From Culex pipiens pallens (lineage: Eukaryota > Arthropoda > Insecta > Diptera > Culicidae), in NCBI RefSeq assembly GCF_016801865.2, contig NC_068939.1, forward strand, positions 75,144,517-75,208,516: a DNA stretch of 64,000 bases. The letters run 5' to 3'. The notes under the pieces were generated by a model. It did not search any database and was not told the DNA's origin. It saw only the letters and a list, made by a program, of their open reading frames with translations. Within the stretch, counting starts at the first letter, position 1. Every line of letters begins with the position of its first letter. Below are positions 22,218 through 33,989 of this stretch, one piece after another. The translations under genes and the position numbers were made by a program.

Positions 22218-25200
22218 AAACATACAAATAATACAAATAATACAAATAATACAAATAATACAAATAATACAAATAATACAAATAATACAAATAATACAAA
22301 TAATACAAATAATACAAACAATACAAATAATACAAATAATACAAATAATTCAAATAATACAAATAATTCAAAGAATAAAAAAAATACAAATAATACAAAT
22401 AATACAAATAATACAAATAATACAAATAATACAAATAATACAATAAATACAAATAAAACAATAAATACAAATGATACAAATAATAAAATAATACAAATAA
22501 TACAAATAATACAAATAATTCAAATAATACAAATAATACAAATAATACAAATAATACAAATAATACAAATAATACAAATAATTCAAATAATACAAATAAT
22601 TCAAATATACAAATAATACAAATAATACAAATATACAAATAATACAAATAATACAAATCATACAAATAATACAAATAAAACAAATAATTCAAAAAATACA
22701 AATAATACAAATTATACAAATTATACAAATAATTCAAATAATACAAATAATACAAATAATACAAACAACAGAAATAAAACAAATAATACAAATAATACAA
22801 ATAAAACAAATAATACAAATAATGCAAATAATACAAATAATACAAATAATACCAATAATACAATTAATACAAATAATACAAACAATACAAACAATACAAA
22901 TAAAACAAAAAATACAAATAATACAAATAATACAAATAATACAAATGATACAAATAACACAAATAATACAAATAATACAAATAATTCAAATAATACAAAT
23001 TATTCAAATAATACAAATAATACAAATAATACAAAGGATACAAATAATACAAAGGATACAAATAATACAAATAATACAAAAAATACAAAAAATACAAATA
23101 ATTCAAATAATACAAATAATACAACTAATTCAAATAAATCAAATAATACAAATAATAAAAATTAAACAGATGATACAAATAAAACAAATAAAACAAATAA
23201 TTTAAATAATACAAATAATACAAATTATAAAAATTATACAAATGATACAAATAATTCAAATAATACAAATAATACAAATAATACAAATAATACAAATAAT
23301 ACAAATAATACAAATAATACAAATAATCCAAATAATACAAATAATTCAAATAATACAAATAATAGAAATTATACAAATAATTCAAATTATGCAAATAATT
23401 CAAATAATACAAAAAATACAAATAATACAAATATACAAATAAAACAAATAATTCAAGTAATACAAATAATACAAATTATACAAATTCTACAAATAATTCA
23501 AATAATACAAATAATTCAAATAATACAAATAATACAAATAAATCAAATAATACAAATAATACAAATAATTCAAATAATACAAATAATACAAACAATACAA
23601 ATAAAACAAATAATACACATAATACTAATAAAACAAATAATACAAACAATACAAAGAATACAAATAATACAAATAATACATATAATACAAATGATACAAA
23701 TAATTCAAATAATACATATAATACAAATGATACAAATAATACAAATAATTCAAATAAAACAAATAAAACAAATAATTCAAATAATACAAATACTACAAAT
23801 TATACAAATTATACAAATTATACAAATAATTCAAATGATACAAATAATTCAAATAATACAAATAATTCAAATAATACAAATAATACAAATAATTCAAATA
23901 ATACAAATAATACAAACAATACAAATAAAACAAATAATACACATAATACTAATAAAACAAATAATACAAACAATACAAAGAATACAAATAATACAAATAA
24001 TACATATAATACAAATGATACAAATAATTCAAATAATACATATAATACAAATGATACAAATAATACAAATAATTCAAATAAAACAAATAAAACAAATAAT
24101 TCAAATAATACAAATACTACAAATTATACAAATTATACAAATTATACAAATAATTCAAATGATACAAATAATTCAAATGATACAAATAATTCAAATAATA
24201 CAAATAATTCAAATAATACAAATAATTCAAATAATTCAAATAATACAAATAATAAAAATAATACAAATGATACAAATAAAACAAATAAAACAAATAATTC
24301 AAATAATACAAATAATACAAACAATACAAATAAAACAAATAATACTAATAATACTAATAAAACAAATAATACAAACAATACAAACAATACAAATAATTCA
24401 AATAATTCAAATAATTCAAATAATTCAAATAATTCAAATAATTCAAATAATTCAAATAATTCAAATAATTCAAATAATTCAAATAATTCAAATAATTCAA
24501 ATAATTCAAATAATTCAAATAATTCAAATAATTCAAATAATAAAAATAAAACAAATGATACAAATAAAACAAATAAAACAAATAATTCAAATAATACAAA
24601 TAATTCAAATATTACAAATAATTCAAATAATACAAATAATACAAATAATTCAAATAATTCAAATAATACTAATAATAAAAATAATACAAATGATACAAAT
24701 AAAACAAATAAAACAAATAATTAAAATAATACAAATAATACAAACAATACAAATAAAACAAATAATACTAATAATACTAATAAAACAAATAATACAAACT
24801 ATACAAACAATACAAATAATACAAATAATACAAATAATGCATATAATACAAATGATACAAATAATACAAATAATACAAATAATACAAATAATTCAAATAA
24901 TACAAATAATTCAAATAATACAAATAATACAAATAATTCAAATAAAACAAATAATACAAATAATACAAATAATTCAAATAAAACAAATAAAACAAAAAAT
25001 TCAAATAATACAAATTATACAAATTATACAAATTATACAAATTATACAAATAATTCAAATGATACAAATAATTCAAATAATACAAATAATTCAAATAATA
25101 CAAATAATACAAATAATTCAAATAATTCAAATAATACAAATAATACAAATAATACAAATAATACAAATAATACAAATAATACAAATAATACAATTAATAC

Positions 25201-25852
25201 AAATAATACAAACAATACAAATGAAACAAATAATACAAATAATACTAATAAAACAAATAATACAAACAATACAAACAATACAAATAAAACAAATAATACA
25301 AATAATACAAATAATACAAATAATACAAATGATACAAATAATACAAATAATACAAATAATACAAATAATTCAAATAATACAAATAATTCAAATAATACAA
25401 ATAATTCAAATAATACAAATAATACAAATAAAACAAATAATACAAATAATACAAATAATTCAAAAAATACAAATAATTCAAAAAATACAAATAATTCAAA
25501 TAATTCAAATAATACAAATAATACAAATAATTCAAATAATACAAATAATACAAATAATACAAATAATACAAATAATACAAATAATACAAATAATACAAAT
25601 AATTCAAATAATACAAATAATTCAAATAATACAAATAATACAAATAATACAAATAATACAAATAATACAAATAATTCAAATAATACAAATAATACAAATA
25701 ATACAAATAATACAAATAATACAAATAATACAAATAATTCAAATAATACAAATAATTCAAATAATACAAATAATTCAAATAATACACATAATACAAATAA
25801 TGCAAATAAAACAAATAATACAAATAAAACAAATAATACAAATAATACAAAT
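22218..25852 (+). repeat. Tandem array 2, 9-bp unit ACAAATAAT
   Basis: About 400 copies of a 9-bp unit with frequent variants (TTC for TAC, AAAAC, GATAC). One plus frame reads Ile-Ile-Gln repeats because the unit is three codons long; this is not a gene. Part is homogenised as AAATAATTC (about 24388-24540), and a higher-order pattern is visible (see findings). Confidence 0.95.
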
Positions 25853-25861
25853 TTGTATTAT
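25842..25861. repeat. Perfect 20-bp palindrome at the array junction
   Basis: ATAATACAAATTTGTATTAT marks where the A-rich strand of array 2 switches to the T-rich strand of array 3. Confidence 0.8.
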
Positions 25862-25891
25862 CGTATTTTTGTATTTTTTTTTGTATTTTTG

Positions 25892-26311
25892 TCAAAAAAT
25901 CAAAATCAAATTATTCGCTCTACAGCATTGCCTTGGCGTTCTCGATTGCGAGATTCCTACTCGAAACTAGGTGTTCGAAGGCTTGATTGTTGAGGCAATT
26001 GCAAACCTCTTTTTACACCTTAGCTTCCATCCACCCCGGGATTCGAACTGACGACCTTTGGATTGTTAGTCCAACTGCCTATCAGCGACTCCACCGAGGC
26101 AGGACCCAGGGAGACGACTCCTACACCTGGACTGAGCTAACGACCTAACCTTTTTAGGTTAGTCCGGGGCCAACATTTACTTCCCGTCCGACGGAAGGCG
26201 TGATCAGACAAATCTCGTCTCGAAAAATGCCACCGGGACCGTCTGGGATCGAACCCAGGCCGACTGGGTGAGAGGCAATCACGCTTACCCCTACACCACG
26301 GTCCCGGTGTC
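25892..26311 (-). mobile_element. tRNA-derived composite SINE inside array 3
   Basis: The minus strand starts with a tRNA-like head (26305 down to about 26230) whose anticodon loop reads CTCTCACCC, as in tRNA-Glu, followed by a B-box-like GGTTCGATCCC. After a spacer comes a second tRNA-like unit (about 26118-26046) with GTTCGAATCCC. The 3' end reads GCTGTAGAGCGAATAATTTG and then a T/A-rich tail. Both sides abut CAAAAATAC repeats, so it sits within array 3. The two tRNA-like units recall the Twin SINEs of Culex, though the spacer here is longer than I recall for Twin. Confidence 0.7.
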
Positions 26312-29300
26312 GTGTATTTTTGTATTTTTGTTATTTTGTATTTTTGTATTTTTCTATTTTTCTATTGTTGTATTTTTGTATTTTTGTATTTTTGTATTTT
26401 TGTATTTTTGTATTTTTGTATTTTTGTATTTTTGTATTTTTGTATTTTTGTATTTTTGTTTTTTTGTATTTTTGTATTTTTGTATTTTTGTATTTTTGTA
26501 TTTTTGTATTTTTGTATTTTTGTATTTTTGTATTTTTGTATTTTTGTATTTTTGTATTTTTGTATTTTTGTATTTTTGTATTTTTGTATTTTTATATTTT
26601 TGTATTTTTGTATTTTTGTATTTTTGTATTTTTGTATTTTTGTATTTTTGTATTTTTGTATTTTTGTATTTTTGTATTTTTGTATTTTTGTATTTTTGTA
26701 TTTTTGTATTTTGTATTTTTGTATTTTTGTATTTTTGTATTTTTGTATTTTTGTATTTTTGTATTTTTGTATTTTTGTATTTTTGTATTTTTGTATTTTT
26801 GTATTTTTGTATTTTTGTATTTTTGTATTTTTGTATTTTTGTATTTTTGTATTTTTGTATTTTTGTATTTTTGTATTTTTGTATTTTTGTATTTTTGTAT
26901 TTTTGTATTTTTGTATTTTTGTATTTTTGTATTTTTGTATTTTTGTATTTTTGTATTTTTGTATTTTTGTATTTTTGTATTTTTGTATTTTTGTATTTTT
27001 GTATTTTTGTATTTTTGTATTTTTGTATTTTTGTATTTTTGTATTTTTGTATTTTTTGTATTTTTGTATTTTTGTATTTTTGTATTTTTGTATTTTTGTA
27101 TTTTTGTATTTTTGTATTTTTGTATTTTTGTATTTTTGTATTTTTGTATTTTTGTATTTTTGTATTTTTGTATTTTTGTATTTTTGTATTTTTGTATTTT
27201 GTATTTTTGTATTTTTGTATTTTTGTATTTTTGTATTTTTGTATTTTTGTATTTTGTATTTTTGTATTTTTGTATTTTTGTATTTTTGTATTTTTGTATT
27301 TTTGTATTTTTGTATTTTTGTATTTTTGTATTTTTGTATTTTTGTATTTTTGTATTTTTGTATTTTTGTATTTTTGTATTTTTGTATTTTTGTATTTTTG
27401 TATTTTTGTATTTTTGTATTTTTGTATTTTTGTATTTTTGTATTTTTGTATTTTTGTATTTTTGTATTTTTGTATTTTTGTATTTTTGTATTTTTGTATT
27501 TTTGTATTTTGTATTTTTGTATTTTTGTATTTTTGTATTTTTGTATTTTTGTATTTTTTGTATTTTTGTATTTTTGTATTTTTGTATTTTTGTATTTTTG
27601 TATTTTTGTATTTTTGTATTTTTGTATTTTTGTATTTTTGTATTTTTGTATTTTTGTATTTTTGTATTTTTGTATTTTTGTATTTTTGTATTTTTGTATT
27701 TTTGTATTTTTGTATTTTTGTATTTTTGTATTTTTGTATTTTTGTATTTTTGTATTTTTGTATTTTTGTATTTTTGTATTTTTGTATTTTTGTATTTTTG
27801 TATTTTTGTATTTTTGTATTTTTGTATTTTTGTATTTTTGTATTTTTGTATTTTTGTATTTTTGTATTTTTGTATTTTTGTATTTTTGTATTTTTGTATT
27901 TTTGTATTTTTGTATTTTTGTATTTTTGTATTTTTTGTATTTTTGTATTTTTGTATTTTTGTATTTTTGTATTTTTGTATTTTTGTATTTTTGTATTTTT
28001 GTATTTTTGTATTTTTGTATTTTTGTATTTTTGTATTTTTGTATTTTTGTATTTTTGTATTTTTGTATTTTTGTATTTTTGTATTTTTGTATTTTTGTAT
28101 TTTTGTATTTTTGTATTTTTGTATTTTGTATTTTTGTATTTTTGTATTTTTGTATTTTTGTATTTTTGTATTTTTGTATTTTTGTATTTTTGTATTTTTG
28201 TATTTTTGTATTTTTGTATTTTTGTATTTTTGTATTTTTGTATTTTTGTATTTTTGTATTTTTGTATTTTTGTATTTTTGTATTTTTGTATTTTTGTATT
28301 TTTGTATTTTTGTATTTTTGTATTTTTGTATTTTTGTATTTTTGTATTTTTGTATTTTTGTATTTTTGTATTTTTGTATTTTTGTATTTTTGTATTTTTG
28401 TATTTTTGTATTTTTGTATTTTTGTATTTTTGTATTTTTGTATTTTTGTATTTTTGTATTTTTGTATTTTTGTATTTTTGTATTTTTGTATTTTTTGTAT
28501 TTTTGTATTTTTGTATTTTTGTATTTTTGTATTTTTGTATTTTTGTATTTTTGTATTTTTGTATTTTTGTATTTTTGTATTTTTGTATTTTTGTATTTTT
28601 GTATTTTTGTATTTTTGTATTTTTGTATTTTTGTATTTTTGTATTTTTGTATTTTTGTATTTTTGTATTTTTGTATTTTTGTATTTTTGTATTTTTGTAT
28701 TTTTGTATTTTTGTATTTTTGTATTTTTGTATTTTTGTATTTTTGTATTTTTGTATTTTTGTATTTTTGTATTTTTGTATTTTTGTATTTTTGTATTTTT
28801 GTATTTTTGTATTTTTGTATTTTTGTATTTTTGTATTTTTGTATTTTTGTATTTTTGTATTTTTGTATTTTTGTATTTTGTATTTTTGTATTTTTGTATT
28901 TTTGTATTTTTGTATTTTTGTATTTTTGTATTTTTGTATTTTGTATTTTTGTATTTTTGTATTTTTGTATTTTTGTATTTTTGTATTTTTGTATTTTTGT
29001 ATTTTTGTATTTTTGTATTTTTGTATTTTTGTATTTTTGTATTTTTGTATTTTTGTATTTTTGTATTTTTGTATTTTTGTATTTTTGTATTTTTGTATTT
29101 TTGTATTTTTGTATTTTTGTATTTTTGTATTTTTGTATTTTTGTATTTTTGTATTTTTGTATTTTTGTATTTTTGTATTTTTGTATTTTTGTATTTTTGT
29201 ATTTTTGTATTTTTGTATTTTTGTATTTTTGTATTTTTGTATTTTTGTATTTTTGTATTTTTGTATTTTTGTATTTTTGTATTTTTGTATTTTTGTATTT

Positions 29301-29601
29301 TTGTATTTTTGTATTTTTGTATTTTTGTATTTTTGTATTTTTGTATTTTTGTATTTTTGTATTTTTGTTTTTTTGTATTTTTGTATTTTTGTATTTTTGT
29401 ATTTTTGTATTTTTGTATTTTTGTATTTTTGTATTTTTGTATTTTTGTATTTTTGTATTTTTGTATTTTTGTTTTTTTTGTATTTTTGTATTTTTGTATT
29501 TTTGTATTTTTGTATTTTTGTATTTTTGTATTTTTGTATTTTTGTATTTTTGTATTTTTGTATTTTTGTATTTTTGTATTTTTGTATTTTTGTATTTTTG
29601 A
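26312..29601 (+). repeat. Tandem array 3, 8-bp unit GTATTTTT
   Basis: About 410 copies of an 8-bp unit, very homogeneous; the variants are mostly one-base indels (GTATTTT, GTATTTTTT). Because 8 is not a multiple of 3 and the unit lacks stops, every frame is open, giving spurious ORFs of more than 1000 codons on both strands (CIFVFLYF and KNTKIQKY octapeptides). Its complement, CAAAAATA, resembles the unit of array 1. The left edge continues past the SINE to about 25863. Confidence 0.95.
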
Positions 29602-30439
29602 ATTGTTTTTTTTTTGTATGGTACTGATGGTTTGTATAGTATATTTATTTGGTACATTTGTCTTATTCAGGGTTGCTGAACAAAATTTAAAAATATTACT
29701 GAAACGTTATTTTTCATTATTCGATGGTTCGAAGCATTTGAAAACTCTTCGATCATCTACTTTGAACTACAACACAATATTGGAACAATCTACTAACTTT
29801 CACGACACTTCCCCTAACGTCCAAAGTCATCTTTCCATAAATCAATAACGTGGTTGAGTCGTCACGTGAGTAATCACATGAAAAACTCTTACGTGAACAA
29901 CTCCGTTACCAGTCACGTGGACAGCCACAGTTTGTCGAAAAACCCAAAAATCATGCATTCCATTGAAACTAAATTAGAAACAATTCAACTACCAAGACAG
30001 GATGCGTATAGAGATATCCATGCGCGAGAGTATGTTAGTTTGTTTATACACGAGAACCACGTGCTTGAAATTTCAGCCAATCACAATCGATCAAATTCAA
30101 AACAATACTCCTGGCGAGCCTCTGCTGCTGGAATAGGGTCCAGTACTCAATCGATCACTGACATAAAAAAGTAAACTAGAAAATAGAATTTTTATTATAT
30201 TGAAGTGTGCTCTAACAATTGAAAATATATTTTGCATTTTTTCTATTCATGTTTTTTATCTTGTGCTTGAGAAGGAAAAATTGCTCAGCAAAAGGGATGA
30301 TAATGGGCTTTGGTCTTTTTGAGCCATCTCAAAATTTTATTAGCAAACGATACATTGTTGCGCAATGTTTTTTCAATATGTTAGTAAAATGTTGATGAAG
30401 AAATATCAACTTTCTAAAATTTATTTTCATAATAGAGAG
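29602..30439. other. Non-coding DNA right of the arrays
   Basis: A plus-strand frame from array 3 runs on to 29848, and a separate 106-codon frame occupies 29854-30174, but neither shows a recognisable domain. CACGTGA motifs recur (29863-29922, 30058). No gene called. Confidence 0.4.
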
Positions 30440-30795
30440 CACAAATGTGAAGTCTACCCTATAACGCTCCTTTGTCCTCGCTTTGTGCTGGCCGTGTGCA
30501 GCAGCAGCAGCCAAGAATGGTGCGCTGTTGCCATTTTTGCGCTGCGCAACTGAATTGCTTGTTGCACTTGTGTTGCATTATTTCAGAATATTCAAAAAAA
30601 TATTGTAAAATCACGAATTATTACAGAAAATGTGTACTAAACCAATAAAGGTTGAAAGGTATTTCAATCAACCAACTTCAAATCACTCTACAGAACAAAC
30701 CAACCACCTCAAAACGTTGCACGACATTTCTTCGTAATGTCGCATGCAACATTTTGTGAAGAAGAAGAGAACAACTTCCCCGGCTGATTTGAGCC
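30440..30795 (-). repeat. Right inverted arm flanking the tandem-array block
   Basis: Inverted partner of 20465-21012. The inner 100 bp align well; the outer part is patchy (ATGTTGCATGC-like and CCCCGGCTGAT). Confidence 0.5.
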
Positions 30796-30809
30796 CTTAA
30801 AAACTATAT

Positions 30810-31740
30810 TGGCTACTTTAGTGATGGTACATTTAGCGTACAAATAAAGTTTGAACATCTTAAATATGATTTTAACAAGAAATTGTCTGAAAAGCTGTCA
30901 AAGGCAAACTTATGGGATATTGGACGAGCTTTCCGGTAAAAATATTTTCGAGACTGAAAAATCAAGTCTGAAAAAAAATTTATAGAAAATGCCAAAAACC
31001 ACAAAAAAACTGTTTTTTCAACATTTTTATTTTTAAAACCACTGTAACTTCGCAAGGGTTGGACTTATGACAATGGTCAATATGGAGACTTTTATGTAAA
31101 ATTGTCTGCAGAATCGATTCCCACTATCGGTTTTTGAAAATTTTGACGTTTAGACTACTTTTCAAAAAAACAGTTTTAGTAAATGATTTTTGTATTTTTT
31201 TAGGAGAGACATACCATCCTACATTTTTCGTGAGTCTTTTTGTAACATTTTAGGCTACTTCCTCAAAAATTTTGAACGAAAAAAAATCGTGACTTCACCT
31301 TAAAATTTAACTTTTAAGCATAAAAATTGAAAAATCCCATAGAAATGGCGTGTATTTTTCTTTCAGTGTATTTTTTTTCAGAAAGTCCGTCCAATTTCCT
31401 ACAAGTTTGTCTTTGACCACTTTTTGGCACGATGCAACGGCTTCGAGATACAGTCATTTTTAAATTACAGAATACAAAAATATTATTATTAGTTTTATTA
31501 AAGACACTTTACCATTGCAATGGCATTCGTGTCGTGCAAACAAAAATTTCTAAATAACTTACGCCCTCCTCAAATGTCATTTTCGAATACAATTGGCTCC
31601 ATATACACAAAAATGGCTTATATAAGCGTAGGGTAACATGTCTACAAAGTTTCATTGAAATCGGAGAGGGTCGGGTACAAAAGTACCAGAAAAATTCCTG
31701 ATTTGAGATGGAATTGCTCTATATTGAATTTGATTAAATT
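30810..31740 (+). repeat. Repeat family Y, copy 1
   Basis: Matches 55440-56150 on the opposite strand over most of its length, for example GACAATGGTCAATATGGA, AAATTTTGACGTTTAGA and CTCCATATACACAAAAAT. No coding capacity seen. Confidence 0.65.
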
Positions 31741-31895
31741 ACGAATTAAGGAAAAAGTTTATATTTTATGTATTTTTCACCAAGTTACAGCTCGTTGAAA
31801 GTCCATGTAACGCTAAAATGGGGCTTAGTAACTTGACTGTTCAGCTAGTCAAATTTTTGACATCCCATCTAGTCAGTATACCGGTACTCACTCAC

Positions 31896-32477
31896 CTTAA
31901 TCTTGTAACCCCGTATCGTCCTCAAGATGAGATAGTGCGCCACCTTCGGTGCCGGCGGTGGAACCCGCAGGGACAGCGCAAAACAGCCCGGCTTGGTGGT
32001 GCTCTGGCGCACCAGGAACGCACCCGGATTCTGCCGCGAGAGCACTTCCAGCGAGATTTCCCGCGGAATGCCCGCCTGAAACCAGGGCGCCCCCTTAAGC
32101 TCGTGCTGTTCCTTCAGGCTGAGACCTACGGCGGCCAGCGCGGCAGCCGCACTGTTGGCCATCGTCGGGTACATGGCCATGGCGGTGGCCATGCTGTGGT
32201 TGTACCGCGGAGAGGAGCAGGACGACGAGGTCACTTCCGTTAGGGTGGTCGTGGCCATGGTGGTGGAGTTGTTGGCCAGCGATCGTGCGCACGAGTCGCC
32301 AAATTTGTTGAACACGACGTTGGCCTCGACGGCGGCCACCTCGCTGCAGATGCCCTCGTTCACGTACCCGTCCGAGATGGTCTGGGAGGAGCTGGAGGAA
32401 CTCGACGGGGAAGAGCTGTGCACCAGCGGGCGACTGTCCTCCGCCGTGCGGAGGATGCCCATCGTGAGACGTTTGAC
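31896..32477 (-). CDS. SH2-domain adaptor protein, exon with N-terminal half of the SH2 domain
   Basis: The exon encodes 194 residues, from VKRLTMGILRT to GYKIK, in phase 0 at both ends: acceptor CCACAG at 32483-32478 and donor GTGAGT at 31895. Residues 96-220 are low-complexity, rich in Ser, Thr and Ala. The SH2 domain starts at about residue 226 (PWFQAGIPREI) and has FLVRQS with the phosphotyrosine-binding Arg at about 252, then CFALSLRVPPPAPKVAHYLI. The domain is completed by exon 16438-16611. The Ala/Pro pattern and GYKIKGF resemble tensin-type SH2 domains more than Src or Shc types. Counting from the ATG at 32826 the protein would be 346 residues, with no kinase or PTB domain. It probably links phosphotyrosine receptors to downstream partners; a Pvr-adaptor relationship is possible but unverified. 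Confidence 0.87.
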
Positions 32478-32541
32478 CTGTGGAGGGGTTGATAAAAGTT
32501 CTGAAAAAACCTCTGGAACAATCCCCTGAAGACACACTTAC

Positions 32542-32864
32542 CAGTGGTGGCTTTTCCGCGAGTCTCCGGCAGTTGTTCAGCTCGGTCGGGGAGTTTTCCT
32601 CCTCGGAGTTGTTTGGCCGGGGCACATCGAGCAGGTTGTTGGTGTGGTGAAAGAAGATCCCCGAAGACGAGGTCGAGGACGCGCCCGGTCTAGAGTTGGA
32701 CCCCGGGACGGCGATGATGCCGGCACTGCCAAGGGGGGTCCGGACGGCGGCCGTCGGTGGGGCCAACCGCGGATGGTTGTTGGGCGTCGTTTCAATCTGG
32801 TTACTGTTCAACGCGGTGCAGTTCATCTTCGGGTGGATTCGCGGGACATTGCACGTACTGGTAA
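32542..32864 (-). CDS. SH2-domain adaptor protein, first coding exon seen
   Basis: Bounded by acceptor CTTTCTTCCAG (exon starts at 32864) and donor GTAAGT at 32541. The frame from ATG 32826-32824 gives MNCTALNSNQIETT and 95 residues ending EKPPL, joining in phase 0 to VKRL in the next exon through a 64-bp intron. It is rich in Pro, Ser and Asn and probably disordered. The frame is also open up to the acceptor (VTSTCNVPRIHPK), so the protein may begin in an exon further upstream. An 8-codon upstream ORF starting at 32849 ends in a TGA that overlaps this ATG. Confidence 0.75.
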
Positions 32865-33989
32865 CTGGAAGAAAGAAAGAAAAGATTTTTAAATTTAAAT
32901 TTCTAAGTAAAGAAACATTCAAATCTAGGCATTCAATAAAGCAATTTCAAGAAAACATCAAAAATCCATTAGGAGATGAAATTCCACCTCAAGCAATCCT
33001 CTTCATTTCCCATGTGACACTCAATAAAATCAAATGTCCATCAAATTAATTGATTACCTCACTAAAACCGAAACGCACTTCCATCGGATCATCTTCCCCT
33101 GCTGACAGATTGCATACATTTGGGCTAAACTATTAATCTTGCGCCCTCTGGCGTTTCGGACCCACATCCTTTTATCTCATTCGCCGGAGAAGCATTCTCT
33201 CTTTCTTCTCTTTGTACTAACAAAGGACAATGGCTTGACCTTTGCTTATCAGCAGAACGGATGTCTGACCTGGGGGTCGTACAGGTCGTACCATCAGGTT
33301 GTCTGTATGGTTTGGTTGGAGGGTGAAGCTGAGGACATGGCTAATGAATATAAAGATTGAAGATCTTTCGAGTAGATAGAACAGAAATATACGAAGTGGT
33401 ATTGAGTTGAAGAGTTGAAGATGGGTTGTTAAATGTTTCCAATTTCTGTGAAGAGCACTTCAATTTACATCACACTCAATAATAAAAATTCAATGAAAGA
33501 AAATCAAGTAGCCATTAAAAAGAAATACTTGAAGATTAAAACTCTTTAAAGTGGTGCAAATACATCAGCTTCCAGTAAGATCTAATCCGATAACATATAT
33601 TCGATCGATTTAATCTGAGTTGGTAGCCTTTACTTGGTTCAACTAAACGGTAGGGTATGTTGTACAAAGAATCTTTCCTGACCAGCGTCAAACTGAAAAG
33701 GATTGATGAGTTTGCAATTCTTCGACACAAATTGTGATTTATGATAGCTGATATGTCTGGCTAGACCATGCCAAGTTTACCACTATACAAGAAAATAAGC
33801 TTTACGGAAAATATCACTGGAAGCTTAAAATATGTGACCAGTTAGAGGTCCATTAAATCGCTTCGTTCATCGACATGCTTTTGCTGCTGGTGGATGCTCT
33901 TAAAAAATATTAAAATGTAACTTAGATATCCTAGTTTTACATTGTATGGTTTAGGATTGGTTTAGGACTCCCAGAACGTTGAGAGAATG
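32865..33989. other. Upstream DNA or intron of the SH2 gene
   Basis: No convincing exon. 33100-33350 is somewhat less AT-rich but has no supported coding frame. No bounded repeat was seen. Confidence 0.4.

Noticed and set aside
22204..23430. Tyr/Leu/Phe-rich minus-strand ORFs
   Set aside because: Shadow translations of the same 9-bp array.
21486..25852. CRISPR-like regularly spaced repeats
   Set aside because: Units of 8-9 bp with no unique spacers; this is a eukaryotic simple tandem array.
23691..25970. 759-codon Ile-Ile-Gln ORF
   Set aside because: Direct reading of the 9-bp tandem unit; the unique tail after 25890 is SINE sequence.
26230..26305. Possible tRNA-Glu gene on the minus strand
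   Set aside because: Part of a composite SINE body with a second tRNA-like unit and a SINE 3' end.
26268..29848. ORFs of more than 1000 codons in several frames and on both strands
   Set aside because: They consist wholly of an 8-bp repeat with no stop codons; openness in many frames at once is expected from the unit and is not coding evidence.
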